The notes below the pieces were generated by a model that was given only the letters and a program-made list of their open reading frames with translations, was not told the origin of the DNA and searched no databases. Shown one piece after another: positions 4,930-11,447 of a stretch of 17,191 nt of DNA; within the stretch, counting starts at the first letter, position 1; each line of letters opens with the position of its first letter. Both the position numbers and the translations under genes were made by a program. The stretch comes from an uncultured Oscillospiraceae bacterium (GTDB lineage: Bacteria > Bacillota_A > Clostridia > Oscillospirales > Oscillospiraceae). The DNA is taken from assembly GCA_910584605.1 (NCBI GenBank), contig CAJUAW010000053.1:1-17191 (forward strand), read 5' to 3'.

Positions 4930-7554
4930 ATGAAGAAGCTGGTTTTGGGAATATTGGCCCATGTGGACGCGGGGAAGACCACCCTGTCCGAGGGGATGCT
5001 GTACCTCGGCGGAGCGGTGCGGAAGCTGGGCCGGGTGGACCACCGGGACGCCTTTCTGGACACCGACATCCAGGAGCGGGAGCGGGGCATCACCATCTTC
5101 TCCAAGCAGGCGGAGTTCTCCTGGGGGGAGACCGCCTTCACCCTGCTGGATACTCCGGGTCATGTGGACTTCTCCGCCGAGATGGAGCGCACGCTATCGG
5201 TGCTGGACTGCGCCGTTCTGGTCATCAGCGGCTCCGACGGCATCCAGGGCCACACCCGCACCCTGTGGCAGCTGCTGGCGCGGCACAGCGTCCCCACCTT
5301 CCTCTTTGTCAACAAGATGGATCTGGCAGGCAGCGACCGGGAGGCCCTCCTGGCCCAGCTCCAGAGCAAGCTTGACGGCGGCTGCCTGGATTTTTCCGCC
5401 GGCCTGGCCCCTCTCCAGGAGGATCTGGCCACCCTGGACGAGGGGCTGATGGAGCAATACCTGGAGGGGGGCGAGATCACTGCGGCGGACGCCGCCTCCC
5501 TCGCCGCCCGGCGGCTGGCCTTTCCCTGTTTCTTCGGCTCGGCCCTGAGGCTGGAGGGGGTGGAGGGGCTGCTGGACGGCCTGTCTTGGTACACTGAGGC
5601 GCCGTCCTACCCGCCGGACTTCGCCGCACAGGTCTTTAAAATCGCCCGGGACGGGAACGACCGGCTCACCTATCTGAAGATCACCGGCGGCTCCCTCAAG
5701 GTGCGCACCGTGCTGGAGGGGGAGGACTGGCAGGAGAAGGTGAACCAGATCCGGGTCTACTCCGGCGCGAAGTACCAGACCATCGACGAGGCCCCCGCCG
5801 GGACGGTATGCGCCCTCACCGGTCTGACCCGGACCCGTCCGGGGGATGGGCTGGGGGCGGAGCCCCCCGCCTTGCAGCCCGAGCTGGAGCCGGTGCTCAC
5901 CTACCAAGTGATCCTGCCTCCGGACTGCGACGTTCACACCATGCTCCGGAACCTCCGCCAGCTGGAGGAGGAGGACCCCCAGCTCCGGGTGGTGTGGAAC
6001 GAGTCCTTGGGGGAGATCCACCTCCAGCTCATGGGGGAGGTCCAGCTGGAGGTGATGACCCGGCTGATCCAGGAGCGGTTCGGGGTGATGGTGTCCTTTG
6101 GCGCGGGGAACATCGTCTACCGGGAGACCATTGCCAACGCCGTGGAGGGAGTGGGCCACTTTGAACCCCTGCGGCACTACGCCGAGGTCCACCTGCTGCT
6201 GGAGCCTGGCCCCCGGGGGAGCGGGCTGCGCATCGCCTCCGCCTGTTCCACCGACCAGCTGGACCTGAACTGGCAGCGGCTGATCGTTACCCACCTGCTG
6301 GAGAAACGGCACCGGGGGGTGCTCACCGGCGCCCCCATCACCGACATAAAAGTCACCCTGGTGGCCGGACGGGCCCATGTCAAGCACACCGAGGGGGGCG
6401 ACTTCCGTCAGGCCACCTACCGGGCGGTGCGCCAGGGGCTGATGCAGGCGGAGAGCGTCCTGCTGGAGCCCCATTACAACTTTGTCCTGGAGCTGCCCCC
6501 TGACTGCGTAGGCCGGGCCATGAACGACCTTCAGACCATGGGGGGCGCGGTGGAGGGTCCGGAGCAGGAGGGGGAGCTGGCCGTCCTGACGGGCCACGCC
6601 CCGGTGGCCGGCCTGCGGGACTACTGGAGGGAGGTCACCGCCTACACCCGGGGGCGGGGACGGCTGTCCTGCTCCCTGCGGGGGTACGAGCCCTGCGCCA
6701 ATCAGGAGGAGGTTGTCTCCCAATTCGCCTATGACCCGGAGCGGGATGTGGAAAATCCGGCCGATTCCGTCTTCTGCTCCCACGGGGCGGGGGTGACGGT
6801 GAAGTGGTATGAAGTCAAGGACCACATGCATGTGGACAGCGGCCTGCGGCTGGGTGTGGAGCCCCTCCCAAAAGAGCCGGACGTCCCCGCCGGGGGACAG
6901 CGGCAGTACCGGGGAGGCAGCCTGGAACAGGACAAGGAGCTGCTGGCCGTCTTTGAGCGCACCTACGGCAAGGTGGAGCGGACGGCCTTTCGTCCCCAGC
7001 CGAAAAAGCCCGCCCGGACCAGCCTGGACGAGAGAACATATACCGTCCGGGAGCAGAAGACCGGCCCGGAGTACCTCCTGGTGGACGGCTACAACATTAT
7101 CTTCGCCTGGGACGAGCTGAAGGAGCTGGCCCGGCAGGACGTGGCCGCCGCCCGCGCCGCGCTGGAGGACATCCTCTCTAACTACCAGGGCTTTCGCAAG
7201 TGCGTGGTGATCCTGGTGTTCGACGCCTACAAGGTGAAGGGCAATCCTGGGTCGGTGGAGAAGAAGAACAACATCTACGTGGTGTACACCAAGGAGGCCG
7301 AGACCGCGGACTCCTATATTGAAAAGGCCACCTACGACCTGGGGAGAAACCACCGGGTGCGGGTGGCGACGTCTGACGGCCTGGAGCAGCTGATTATCCT
7401 GGGCCACGGGGCCCTGCGGCTGTCCGCCCGGGCCTTCAAGGCGGAGGTGGAGCAGGCCCAGGGGGAGATCTCCGCCCTGGTGGCCCGGCTGAACCGGCGG
7501 AACGTGGGGGACCGGAAGCTGAAGCATACCGCGAAAATTGTGGATAAGAAATAA
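4930..7554 (+). CDS. Tet(M)/EF-G-like ribosomal GTPase fused to a YacP/Rae1-type NYN endonuclease domain
   Basis: 874 aa; classical ribosomal protection proteins have about 640. GTPase motifs: AHVDAGKTT (10-18), RGIT (52-55), DTPGH (74-78), NKMD (128-131), GSAL (203-206). EF-G-like domains II-V run to about 680; EGGDFRQATYRAVRQGL (488-504) and a LRGYEPC block fit the Tet(M) domain IV/V layout. After a linker (about 680-712), LLVDGYNIIFAW (716-727) begins a YacP/Rae1-like NYN domain with acidic residues Asp719, Asp765 (VFDAYKVKG), Asp794 (ETADSYIEK) and Asp816 (VATSDGLEQ). In Bacillus subtilis, Rae1 cuts mRNA in the ribosomal A site. The GTPase probably delivers or gates the nuclease at the ribosome (inference). 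ATG 4930 is preferred over 4912 by its RBS and the family N-terminus MKxxxxGILAHVDAGKTT. Confidence 0.92.
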   Translation: MKKLVLGILAHVDAGKTTLSEGMLYLGGAVRKLGRVDHRDAFLDTDIQERERGITIFSKQAEFSWGETAFTLLDTPGHVDFSAEMERTLSVLDCAVLVISGSDGIQGHTRTLWQLLARHSVPTFLFVNKMDLAGSDREALLAQLQSKLDGGCLDFSAGLAPLQEDLATLDEGLMEQYLEGGEITAADAASLAARRLAFPCFFGSALRLEGVEGLLDGLSWYTEAPSYPPDFAAQVFKIARDGNDRLTYLKITGGSLKVRTVLEGEDWQEKVNQIRVYSGAKYQTIDEAPAGTVCALTGLTRTRPGDGLGAEPPALQPELEPVLTYQVILPPDCDVHTMLRNLRQLEEEDPQLRVVWNESLGEIHLQLMGEVQLEVMTRLIQERFGVMVSFGAGNIVYRETIANAVEGVGHFEPLRHYAEVHLLLEPGPRGSGLRIASACSTDQLDLNWQRLIVTHLLEKRHRGVLTGAPITDIKVTLVAGRAHVKHTEGGDFRQATYRAVRQGLMQAESVLLEPHYNFVLELPPDCVGRAMNDLQTMGGAVEGPEQEGELAVLTGHAPVAGLRDYWREVTAYTRGRGRLSCSLRGYEPCANQEEVVSQFAYDPERDVENPADSVFCSHGAGVTVKWYEVKDHMHVDSGLRLGVEPLPKEPDVPAGGQRQYRGGSLEQDKELLAVFERTYGKVERTAFRPQPKKPARTSLDERTYTVREQKTGPEYLLVDGYNIIFAWDELKELARQDVAAARAALEDILSNYQGFRKCVVILVFDAYKVKGNPGSVEKKNNIYVVYTKEAETADSYIEKATYDLGRNHRVRVATSDGLEQLIILGHGALRLSARAFKAEVEQAQGEISALVARLNRRNVGDRKLKHTAKIVDKK

Positions 7555-7559
7555 GGAAA

Positions 7560-7588
7560 GCAGACACGCCGCCGCGTGCCTGCTTTTT
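7560..7588 (+). terminator. Intrinsic terminator of the fusion gene
   Basis: GCAG-A-CACGC (7560-7569, one unpaired position), loop CGCC, GCGTG-C-CTGC (7574-7583), then TTTTT (7584-7588). It starts five bases after the stop codon; its T run overlaps the stop of the convergent XRE gene, so it separates the two convergent units. Confidence 0.88.
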
Positions 7589-7814
7589 AATCTTTCGGCT
7601 TTAAGAGAAGATAGGGCTCTACATTCAAAAATTTGGCAATGTCGCAAAGAGTATCCATTGAAATCCCGACAGCTGCCCGTTCTATTTTGCTCATATAACT
7701 CTGTTCAAAGCCAAGTTTGTCACCCAACTGTTCCTGACTCATCTGTCTCAAATTACGATAATAGGCGATATTTAAGCCCATTATCCGAAAAATCTCATGG
7801 TATGCGGGATTCAT
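7587..7814 (-). CDS. Small XRE-family helix-turn-helix regulator
   Basis: 75 aa. Residues about 11-68 are a single Cro/C1-type HTH: GLNIAYYRNLRQMSQEQLG, then GFEQSYMSKIERAAVGISM (recognition helix with SKIER) and TLCDIAKFLNVEPYLLL. No ligand or protease domain is present. The ATG at 7812-7814 has AGAGGTG about six bases upstream; a GTG at 7823 in the same frame is less likely because it overlaps that RBS. A minus-strand TATAAA at 7857-7862 may be its -10. Base composition is clearly more AT-rich than the neighbours, suggesting acquisition. Its target is unknown; the divergent membrane-protein gene next to it is the obvious candidate. Confidence 0.88.
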   Translation of the reverse strand: MNPAYHEIFRIMGLNIAYYRNLRQMSQEQLGDKLGFEQSYMSKIERAAVGISMDTLCDIAKFLNVEPYLLLKPKD

Positions 7815-7856
7815 AAGCTTCACCTCTGCATACCAGTTTAACTTTCTGACCTTTAT

Positions 7857-7939
7857 TTTATAAGGAGTTGAAATAGCATGTTTAGGATGTTATACTTACT
7901 ATATAATACTGGGCGCATTATTTATATGATGTTGGAGGT
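7857..7939 (+). promoter_or_regulatory. AT-rich divergent promoter region between the XRE gene and the membrane protein gene
   Basis: Plus strand: -10 TATAAT (7902-7907) with only a weak -35 (TGTTTA, 7879-7884, 17-bp spacer), then GGAGGT (7934-7939) seven bases before ATG 7947. Minus strand: TATAAA (7857-7862) as a possible -10 for the XRE gene. A weak -35 at a promoter beside an XRE gene fits a regulated promoter, but no clear operator dyad was found. Confidence 0.5.
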
Positions 7940-7946
7940 GCTATTT

Positions 7947-8483
7947 ATGAAAAACATATTGTTGTTTTGGGATAAGCGCAGCAGCTATGAGAAGGCGGTC
8001 CTGGGACTGTTTGCCGCCTTTGTCCTGTGTTGTCTGACGTATTTTTGCGCCAGGCTGTACTATGGGTCCAAATGTGATGTATGCGGGCAGACATTGCGGG
8101 AGGGGGAACATTATGTTTTGGACGTCCGGACTGGAGAGATACTGAACGTTGCGGATTATGTGGACACAGAGGGTTCTGCTTTCTGGTATTCCGGGGTCAG
8201 TCATATGCCTCAAGAGGTTTCCCTGGAACACCGGACGGGTTACATGCGCTTTCCCCGGCAGGCTCCTGTCACCGCCCGGTATTGCGCCGGGCATACCGCG
8301 AACCTGGACTGCGATTTTCTGATGCTGTCCCCGGTAAAGGAGGCCACCGTCTGCTATGCTCTTCTGGACGGGCAGAGCCTTGACCCGGAGGGCCAGGTCA
8401 TTACCAGGCGGCTGAATGAGGCGCTGGACTGCTGGGAGCTGGAAATTCAGTGGGATATTATAGCCCCCGCTTCGCCGTCTTGA
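7947..8483 (+). CDS. Hypothetical single-pass membrane protein with a Cys/His (zinc-finger-like) external or cytosolic domain
   Basis: 178 aa, family not recognised. One transmembrane segment lies at about 17-38 (AVLGLFAAFVLCCLTYFCARL). Beyond it, CDVCGQ (Cys43, Cys46) and YCAGH (Cys113, His116) form a plausible CC..CH metal site, with Cys122 and Cys136 nearby. The start at ATG 7947 is chosen because GGAGGT lies seven bases upstream. The same frame runs back to ATG 7878, which has a looser AAGGAG and lies upstream of the -10. The stop is inside the terminator loop. The 5' end shares the AT-rich composition of the XRE gene and the 3' end is more GC-rich. Confidence 0.75.
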   Translation: MKNILLFWDKRSSYEKAVLGLFAAFVLCCLTYFCARLYYGSKCDVCGQTLREGEHYVLDVRTGEILNVADYVDTEGSAFWYSGVSHMPQEVSLEHRTGYMRFPRQAPVTARYCAGHTANLDCDFLMLSPVKEATVCYALLDGQSLDPEGQVITRRLNEALDCWELEIQWDIIAPASPS

Positions 8484-8500
8484 CAAAGCGGGGGACTTTC
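8464..8500 (+). terminator. Terminator hairpin overlapping the stop codon of the membrane protein gene
   Basis: CCCCCGCTT (8464-8472) pairs perfectly with AAGCGGGGG (8486-8494), followed by ACTTTCTGT, a weak U tract. It lies between convergent genes and may serve both strands. Confidence 0.7.
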
Positions 8501-8504
8501 TGTA

Positions 8505-9575
8505 TTACAGCGCCCGCAGGGCCGCGCCGGCCAGCCGGCCTAAGGAGGAGGCGGCGGTGAGCAGGTCATTGGGGTCGGCGTCCAGGGCGGCCCGGAGGGC
8601 GTTGGCCAGATTTTTGGGCTCCAGGGCCTCCTTGACCGTTGTGGCGTCCCCAGAGGACAGCAGTTCATAGAGGGTGTCCACCACCGCCTCGCGCTGGGCG
8701 TTGGTCAGCCCGGCCAGCCAGTTTTTCAGGGTGCGGTCGATCAGGCGGCTGCCGGGGTCCACCTCCTCCAGGCGGACAAAGCCGGGCCCCTGGACCTGCC
8801 AGGAGTAGGGGTCGTGCTGGAACAGCCCCTCCTGGTCGCTGTCCACCACGGTGTAGGGCTCCTCGTGGGCCAGCAGCAGCCCCACAACGGAGGATTTTGG
8901 CACAAAGCTGCGGATGCGGGTGAGCAGCTCCGAATACCCCGGCCGGGCCAGCAGGTAGGCGTTCAGGCCGGGTCCGTCGAAGGACCAAACCGAGCGGATC
9001 TGATCCCGCGCCTTCATTCCGGCCAGCGCCGCCCCCGCCACCGCCAGGTTGCCCCCCTTGGAGTGGCCGCCCAGGCGCAGCGGACCGGAGAAGCCGGCGG
9101 CAAAGGTTTGGACGTAGTCTGCCGCCTCCAGCTGGGCGGGGACCACATCCAGAAAACTCAGGTTAAAATCCTCCTTCCAGCCCACCAGGGTGCCGTCGGT
9201 GCCCCGGAAGGCCAGAAAAGCGGAGCCGTCCTCCAGCAGGACGGTCAGGGCGGCGAACTGGGTCTCCTCCCTGGGGACGAACCGGTCGGCCTGGCGGCAC
9301 AGTCCCAGCCGGGCGAACCGGGGAGCCTCCGCCAGCGCCCGGAGCAGGCGCAGGTCGTCCCCGCACCGGCAGCGGCCCCGGCGGGCGGGGGGCAAAGACA
9401 GATAGCCCTCCGCTGCCCGGCCCAGCGGGACAGGGGCGTCCGGCCCCTCCGGGACCAGGGCGCCGAAGTGGACGTAGGCCAGCGCGGACAGAATCAGCCC
9501 GTCTACCGGACGGAAGGGGGAACGGTCAAAGGTCAGGTCCCCCCGCCAGGACAGATAGTCAAACAGGTTTCCCAT
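8505..9575 (-). CDS. DUF2974 (Mbeg1-like) alpha/beta-hydrolase family protein
   Basis: 356 aa from ATG 9573-9575. The N-terminus MGNLFDYLSWRGDLTF is typical of DUF2974 proteins. LAFRGTD (121-127) is lipase-like; the nucleophile elbow is GHSKGG (170-175, Ser172), SFDGPG (198-203) follows, and QHDPYSWQV (253-261) offers the catalytic His254. It is therefore probably an active serine hydrolase, perhaps a lipase or esterase; the substrate is unknown. A GGAGGGGAG stretch sits about eight to ten bases before the start; the open frame continues upstream to 9692 but would overlap spoIIID, and that extension lacks family similarity. No signal peptide is seen. Confidence 0.87.
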   Translation of the reverse strand: MGNLFDYLSWRGDLTFDRSPFRPVDGLILSALAYVHFGALVPEGPDAPVPLGRAAEGYLSLPPARRGRCRCGDDLRLLRALAEAPRFARLGLCRQADRFVPREETQFAALTVLLEDGSAFLAFRGTDGTLVGWKEDFNLSFLDVVPAQLEAADYVQTFAAGFSGPLRLGGHSKGGNLAVAGAALAGMKARDQIRSVWSFDGPGLNAYLLARPGYSELLTRIRSFVPKSSVVGLLLAHEEPYTVVDSDQEGLFQHDPYSWQVQGPGFVRLEEVDPGSRLIDRTLKNWLAGLTNAQREAVVDTLYELLSSGDATTVKEALEPKNLANALRAALDADPNDLLTAASSLGRLAGAALRAL

Positions 9576-9619
9576 TGGATCATCTCCCCTCCAGGCTATG
9601 CCGGAGCGGGGAAAAAGGC

Positions 9620-9648
9620 TCATAACTCCCCAAAAGGCCGCATAGATT
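9620..9648 (+). promoter_or_regulatory. Candidate sigma-E promoter of spoIIID
   Basis: TCATAAC (9620-9626) and CATAGATT (9641-9648), separated by 14 bp, fit the Bacillus sigma-E consensus KMATATT-N14/15-CATACANT at five of seven and about seven of eight positions. In Bacillus, spoIIID is transcribed by sigma-E in the mother cell, so position and identity agree. Confidence 0.6.
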
Positions 9649-9678
9649 GAAACAGCAAGAGGCGGGGAGTGTTGTGCT

Positions 9679-9927
9679 TTGAAAGGAAACATGGAGGAAC
9701 GGGCCGAGCGTCTGGCGCTCTACATCCTGGAGAACCGGACCACGGTGCGGGCCGCCGCACAAAAGTTTGGCATCAGCAAGAGCTCGGTACATAAGGATCT
9801 GTCCGAGCGCCTGCCCACCTTCAACCGGACGCTCTACCTCCAGGTGAAAGAGGTTCTGGAGCAGAACAAGGCCGAGCGCCACATCCGGGGAGGCATTGCC
9901 ACGCGGAAGAAATACAAAGGACTTTGA
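9679..9927 (+). CDS. spoIIID: Stage III sporulation transcriptional regulator SpoIIID
   Basis: 82 aa. The whole protein matches SpoIIID: a helix with EERAERLALYILENRTTVR, the HTH AAQKFGISKSSVHKDLSERL, and the conserved basic tail KAERHIRGGIATRKKY. SpoIIID is a mother-cell DNA-binding protein that represses some sigma-E genes and activates others, including the sigK locus. I use the TTG at 9679, giving MKGNMEER like the usual MK-x-x-x-EER N-terminus, with GGGGAG (9664-9669) upstream. ATG 9691 is the alternative, but its AAAGGA is only three bases away. It is divergent from the DUF2974 gene. Confidence 0.95.
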   Translation: MKGNMEERAERLALYILENRTTVRAAAQKFGISKSSVHKDLSERLPTFNRTLYLQVKEVLEQNKAERHIRGGIATRKKYKGL

Positions 9928-10028
9928 AAAAAGGCGGGCACATCTGAACTGCACCCCACTTGTGATTCGGTATATCATACTGTCTAACAAATGGGGTGCA
10001 GTGAATGTCTTGTGTTCCGCTTTTTTTT
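9927..10028 (+). repeat. 102-bp nested inverted repeat, probably the spoIIID terminator
   Basis: Inner stem: ACTGCACCCCA + TTGT (9948-9958, 9960-9963) pairs with ACAA + TGGGGTGCAGT (9987-9990, 9992-10002) around a 23-nt loop. Outer arms: AAAAAA-G-GCGG-G-CACA (9927-9942) pair with TGTG-TT-CCGC-T8 (10011-10028). The eight T's make it a good plus-strand terminator. The two-level symmetry with A/T ends also resembles a small miniature element, but no target-site duplication was seen. The right arm includes the thyA promoter. Confidence 0.6.
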
Positions 10029-10038
10029 GTGCTAAAAT
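10010..10038 (+). promoter_or_regulatory. Candidate thyA promoter
   Basis: -35 TTGTGT (10010-10015), 17-bp spacer, -10 TAAAAT (10033-10038). The -35 and most of the spacer lie in the right outer arm of the inverted repeat. GAGGGAG then precedes ATG 10074 by six bases. Confidence 0.55.
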
Positions 10039-10073
10039 GGTCAAATAAGAACGTGTAAAAGAGGGAGCCGTCT

Positions 10074-10904
10074 ATGAGCTGCGCCGACCAGATCTTTATC
10101 CAGAACTGCAAAGACATCCTGTCCAAAGGGGTCTGGGACACGGACCGGGAGGTCCGCCCCCGGTGGGAGGACGGTTCCCCCGCCCACACGGTGAAGCTCT
10201 TCGGGGTGGTCAACCGCTACGACCTGCGCCGGGAGTTTCCCGTCCTCACGGTGCGCAGGCAGTTTCTCAAGTCGGCGGTGGACGAGCTGCTGTGGATCTG
10301 GCAGAAGAAGTCCAACAACATTCACGACCTGAACAGCCACGTCTGGGACGCCTGGGCGGACGAATCCGGCTCCATCGGCAAGGCCTACGGCTACCAGCTG
10401 AGGGTAAAGCACCACTACCCCCAGGGGGACATGGACCAGGTGGACAAGGCGCTCTGGGACCTGACGCACGACCCCGCCTCCCGGCGGATCATGGTCAACC
10501 TCTATAACCACCACGATCTCAGCGAGATGGCCCTGTACCCCTGTGCCTATTCTATGACCTTCAACGTGTCCGGACGCACCCTCAACGCCATCCTGAACCA
10601 GCGGTCCCAGGACATGCTCACCGCCAACGGCTGGAACGTGATGCAGTACGCCGTGCTGCTCCATATGCTTGCCCAGGTCACCGGCTTTGAGGCCGGGGAG
10701 CTGGTTCACGTCATCGCCGACTGCCACATCTACGACCGCCATGTTCCTGTGGTGGAGGAGCTCATCGCCCGCACGCCCTTCGATGCCCCCAGGTTCTGCC
10801 TGGACGGGAGTGTCACCGATTTCTACGCCTTCACCCCGGACAGCGTTCACCTGGAGGGCTATCAGGCCCATCCCCTGGAGGGGAAGATCCCGGTGGCGGT
10901 GTGA
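10074..10904 (+). CDS. thyA: Thymidylate synthase
   Basis: 276 aa. It converts dUMP to dTMP with methylenetetrahydrofolate, yielding dihydrofolate. Catalytic Cys157 lies in LYPCAYS, the phosphate-binding arginine in NQRSQDM (Arg177, Asp180), Asn188 in GWNVMQY, and the dUMP-binding histidine and tyrosine in DCHIYDRH (216-223). The WNVMQYAVLLHMLAQVTG stretch resembles the Bacillus ThyA (phi3T-like) type rather than the E. coli type. The start is supported by GAGGGAG upstream. The dihydrofolate it makes is recycled by the folA product 34 bp downstream. Confidence 0.97.
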   Translation: MSCADQIFIQNCKDILSKGVWDTDREVRPRWEDGSPAHTVKLFGVVNRYDLRREFPVLTVRRQFLKSAVDELLWIWQKKSNNIHDLNSHVWDAWADESGSIGKAYGYQLRVKHHYPQGDMDQVDKALWDLTHDPASRRIMVNLYNHHDLSEMALYPCAYSMTFNVSGRTLNAILNQRSQDMLTANGWNVMQYAVLLHMLAQVTGFEAGELVHVIADCHIYDRHVPVVEELIARTPFDAPRFCLDGSVTDFYAFTPDSVHLEGYQAHPLEGKIPVAV

Positions 10905-10938
10905 AGGGGACGGTCAAAAAATTACTGGAGGTCTTCCC

Positions 10939-11415
10939 GTGAAAGCAATTGTTTTGGTGGATGAAAACTGGGGGATCGGGAACGGCGGAGACCAGGTCAT
11001 CTATATCCCCGGCGATTTGAAGTATTTTCGGGAGACGACCATGGGCCACCCCGTGATCCTGGGGCGGAAGACGCTGGCTACCTTCCCCGGCGGGCGGCCC
11101 CTGAAGGGCCGGAACAACCTGATCCTGTCCCGGAACCCGGATTTCGCCCCGGAGGGGGCGGAGGTCTTCCCGGACCTGGAGTCCCTCCTGAAGCGGGCCC
11201 CCGAGGACTCCTTTGTGATCGGGGGAGCCTCGGTGTATGCGGCCCTGCTGGATTGCTGCGACACCGCTTATGTGACCAAGGTTCACCGGGCGTTCCCGGC
11301 GGACTGCTGCTTTCCCAACCTGGACCGGCATCCGGAGTGGCGGGTTGCAGAGGAGGGGCCGGTACAGCGGGAGGGTGAGATCGAGTTTCACCGGGTGACC
11401 TACAAAAGAGCATAA
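10939..11415 (+). CDS. folA: Dihydrofolate reductase
   Basis: 158 aa, the normal length. It reduces dihydrofolate to tetrahydrofolate with NADPH. Visible: N-terminal MKAIVLVDENWGIG (Met20-loop region), IPGDLKYFRETT with the catalytic acid Asp26, VILGRKTLATFPGGRPLKGR (39-58) for the cofactor, and FVIGGASVYAALL. The start is GTG at 10939-10941 with GGAGGT (10927-10932) six bases upstream. It forms an operon with thyA, coupling dTMP synthesis with folate recycling; both end at a shared terminator. DHFR of this type is the expected trimethoprim target. Confidence 0.96.
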   Translation: MKAIVLVDENWGIGNGGDQVIYIPGDLKYFRETTMGHPVILGRKTLATFPGGRPLKGRNNLILSRNPDFAPEGAEVFPDLESLLKRAPEDSFVIGGASVYAALLDCCDTAYVTKVHRAFPADCCFPNLDRHPEWRVAEEGPVQREGEIEFHRVTYKRA

Positions 11416-11416
11416 C

Positions 11417-11445
11417 AAAACCGCCTCGGGTCCGAGGCGGTTTTT
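11417..11445 (+). terminator. Bidirectional terminator between folA and the XpaC-like gene
   Basis: AAAACCGCCTCGG (11417-11429) pairs with CCGAGGCGGTTTT (11432-11444), with T's on both sides in the respective reading directions. It sits between convergent stop codons. Confidence 0.92.
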
Positions 11446-11447
11446 GC

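Noticed and set aside
4930..7554. Calling the GTPase a tetracycline resistance determinant
   Set aside because: The domain IV loop needed to reach the drug site (SPV in Tet(M)) is replaced by an EF-G-like tip, and the protein carries a nuclease domain.
5194..7647. Long open frame (817 codons) on the minus strand opposite the GTPase-nuclease gene
   Set aside because: The plus strand has all GTPase and NYN motifs. The antisense frame is Gly/Pro/His/Gln-rich without domains, as expected from GC-rich codon positions.
9576..9692. Extended N-terminus for the DUF2974 hydrolase (start 9692)
   Set aside because: It would overlap spoIIID's start and promoter; the family N-terminus MGNLFDYL begins at 9575.
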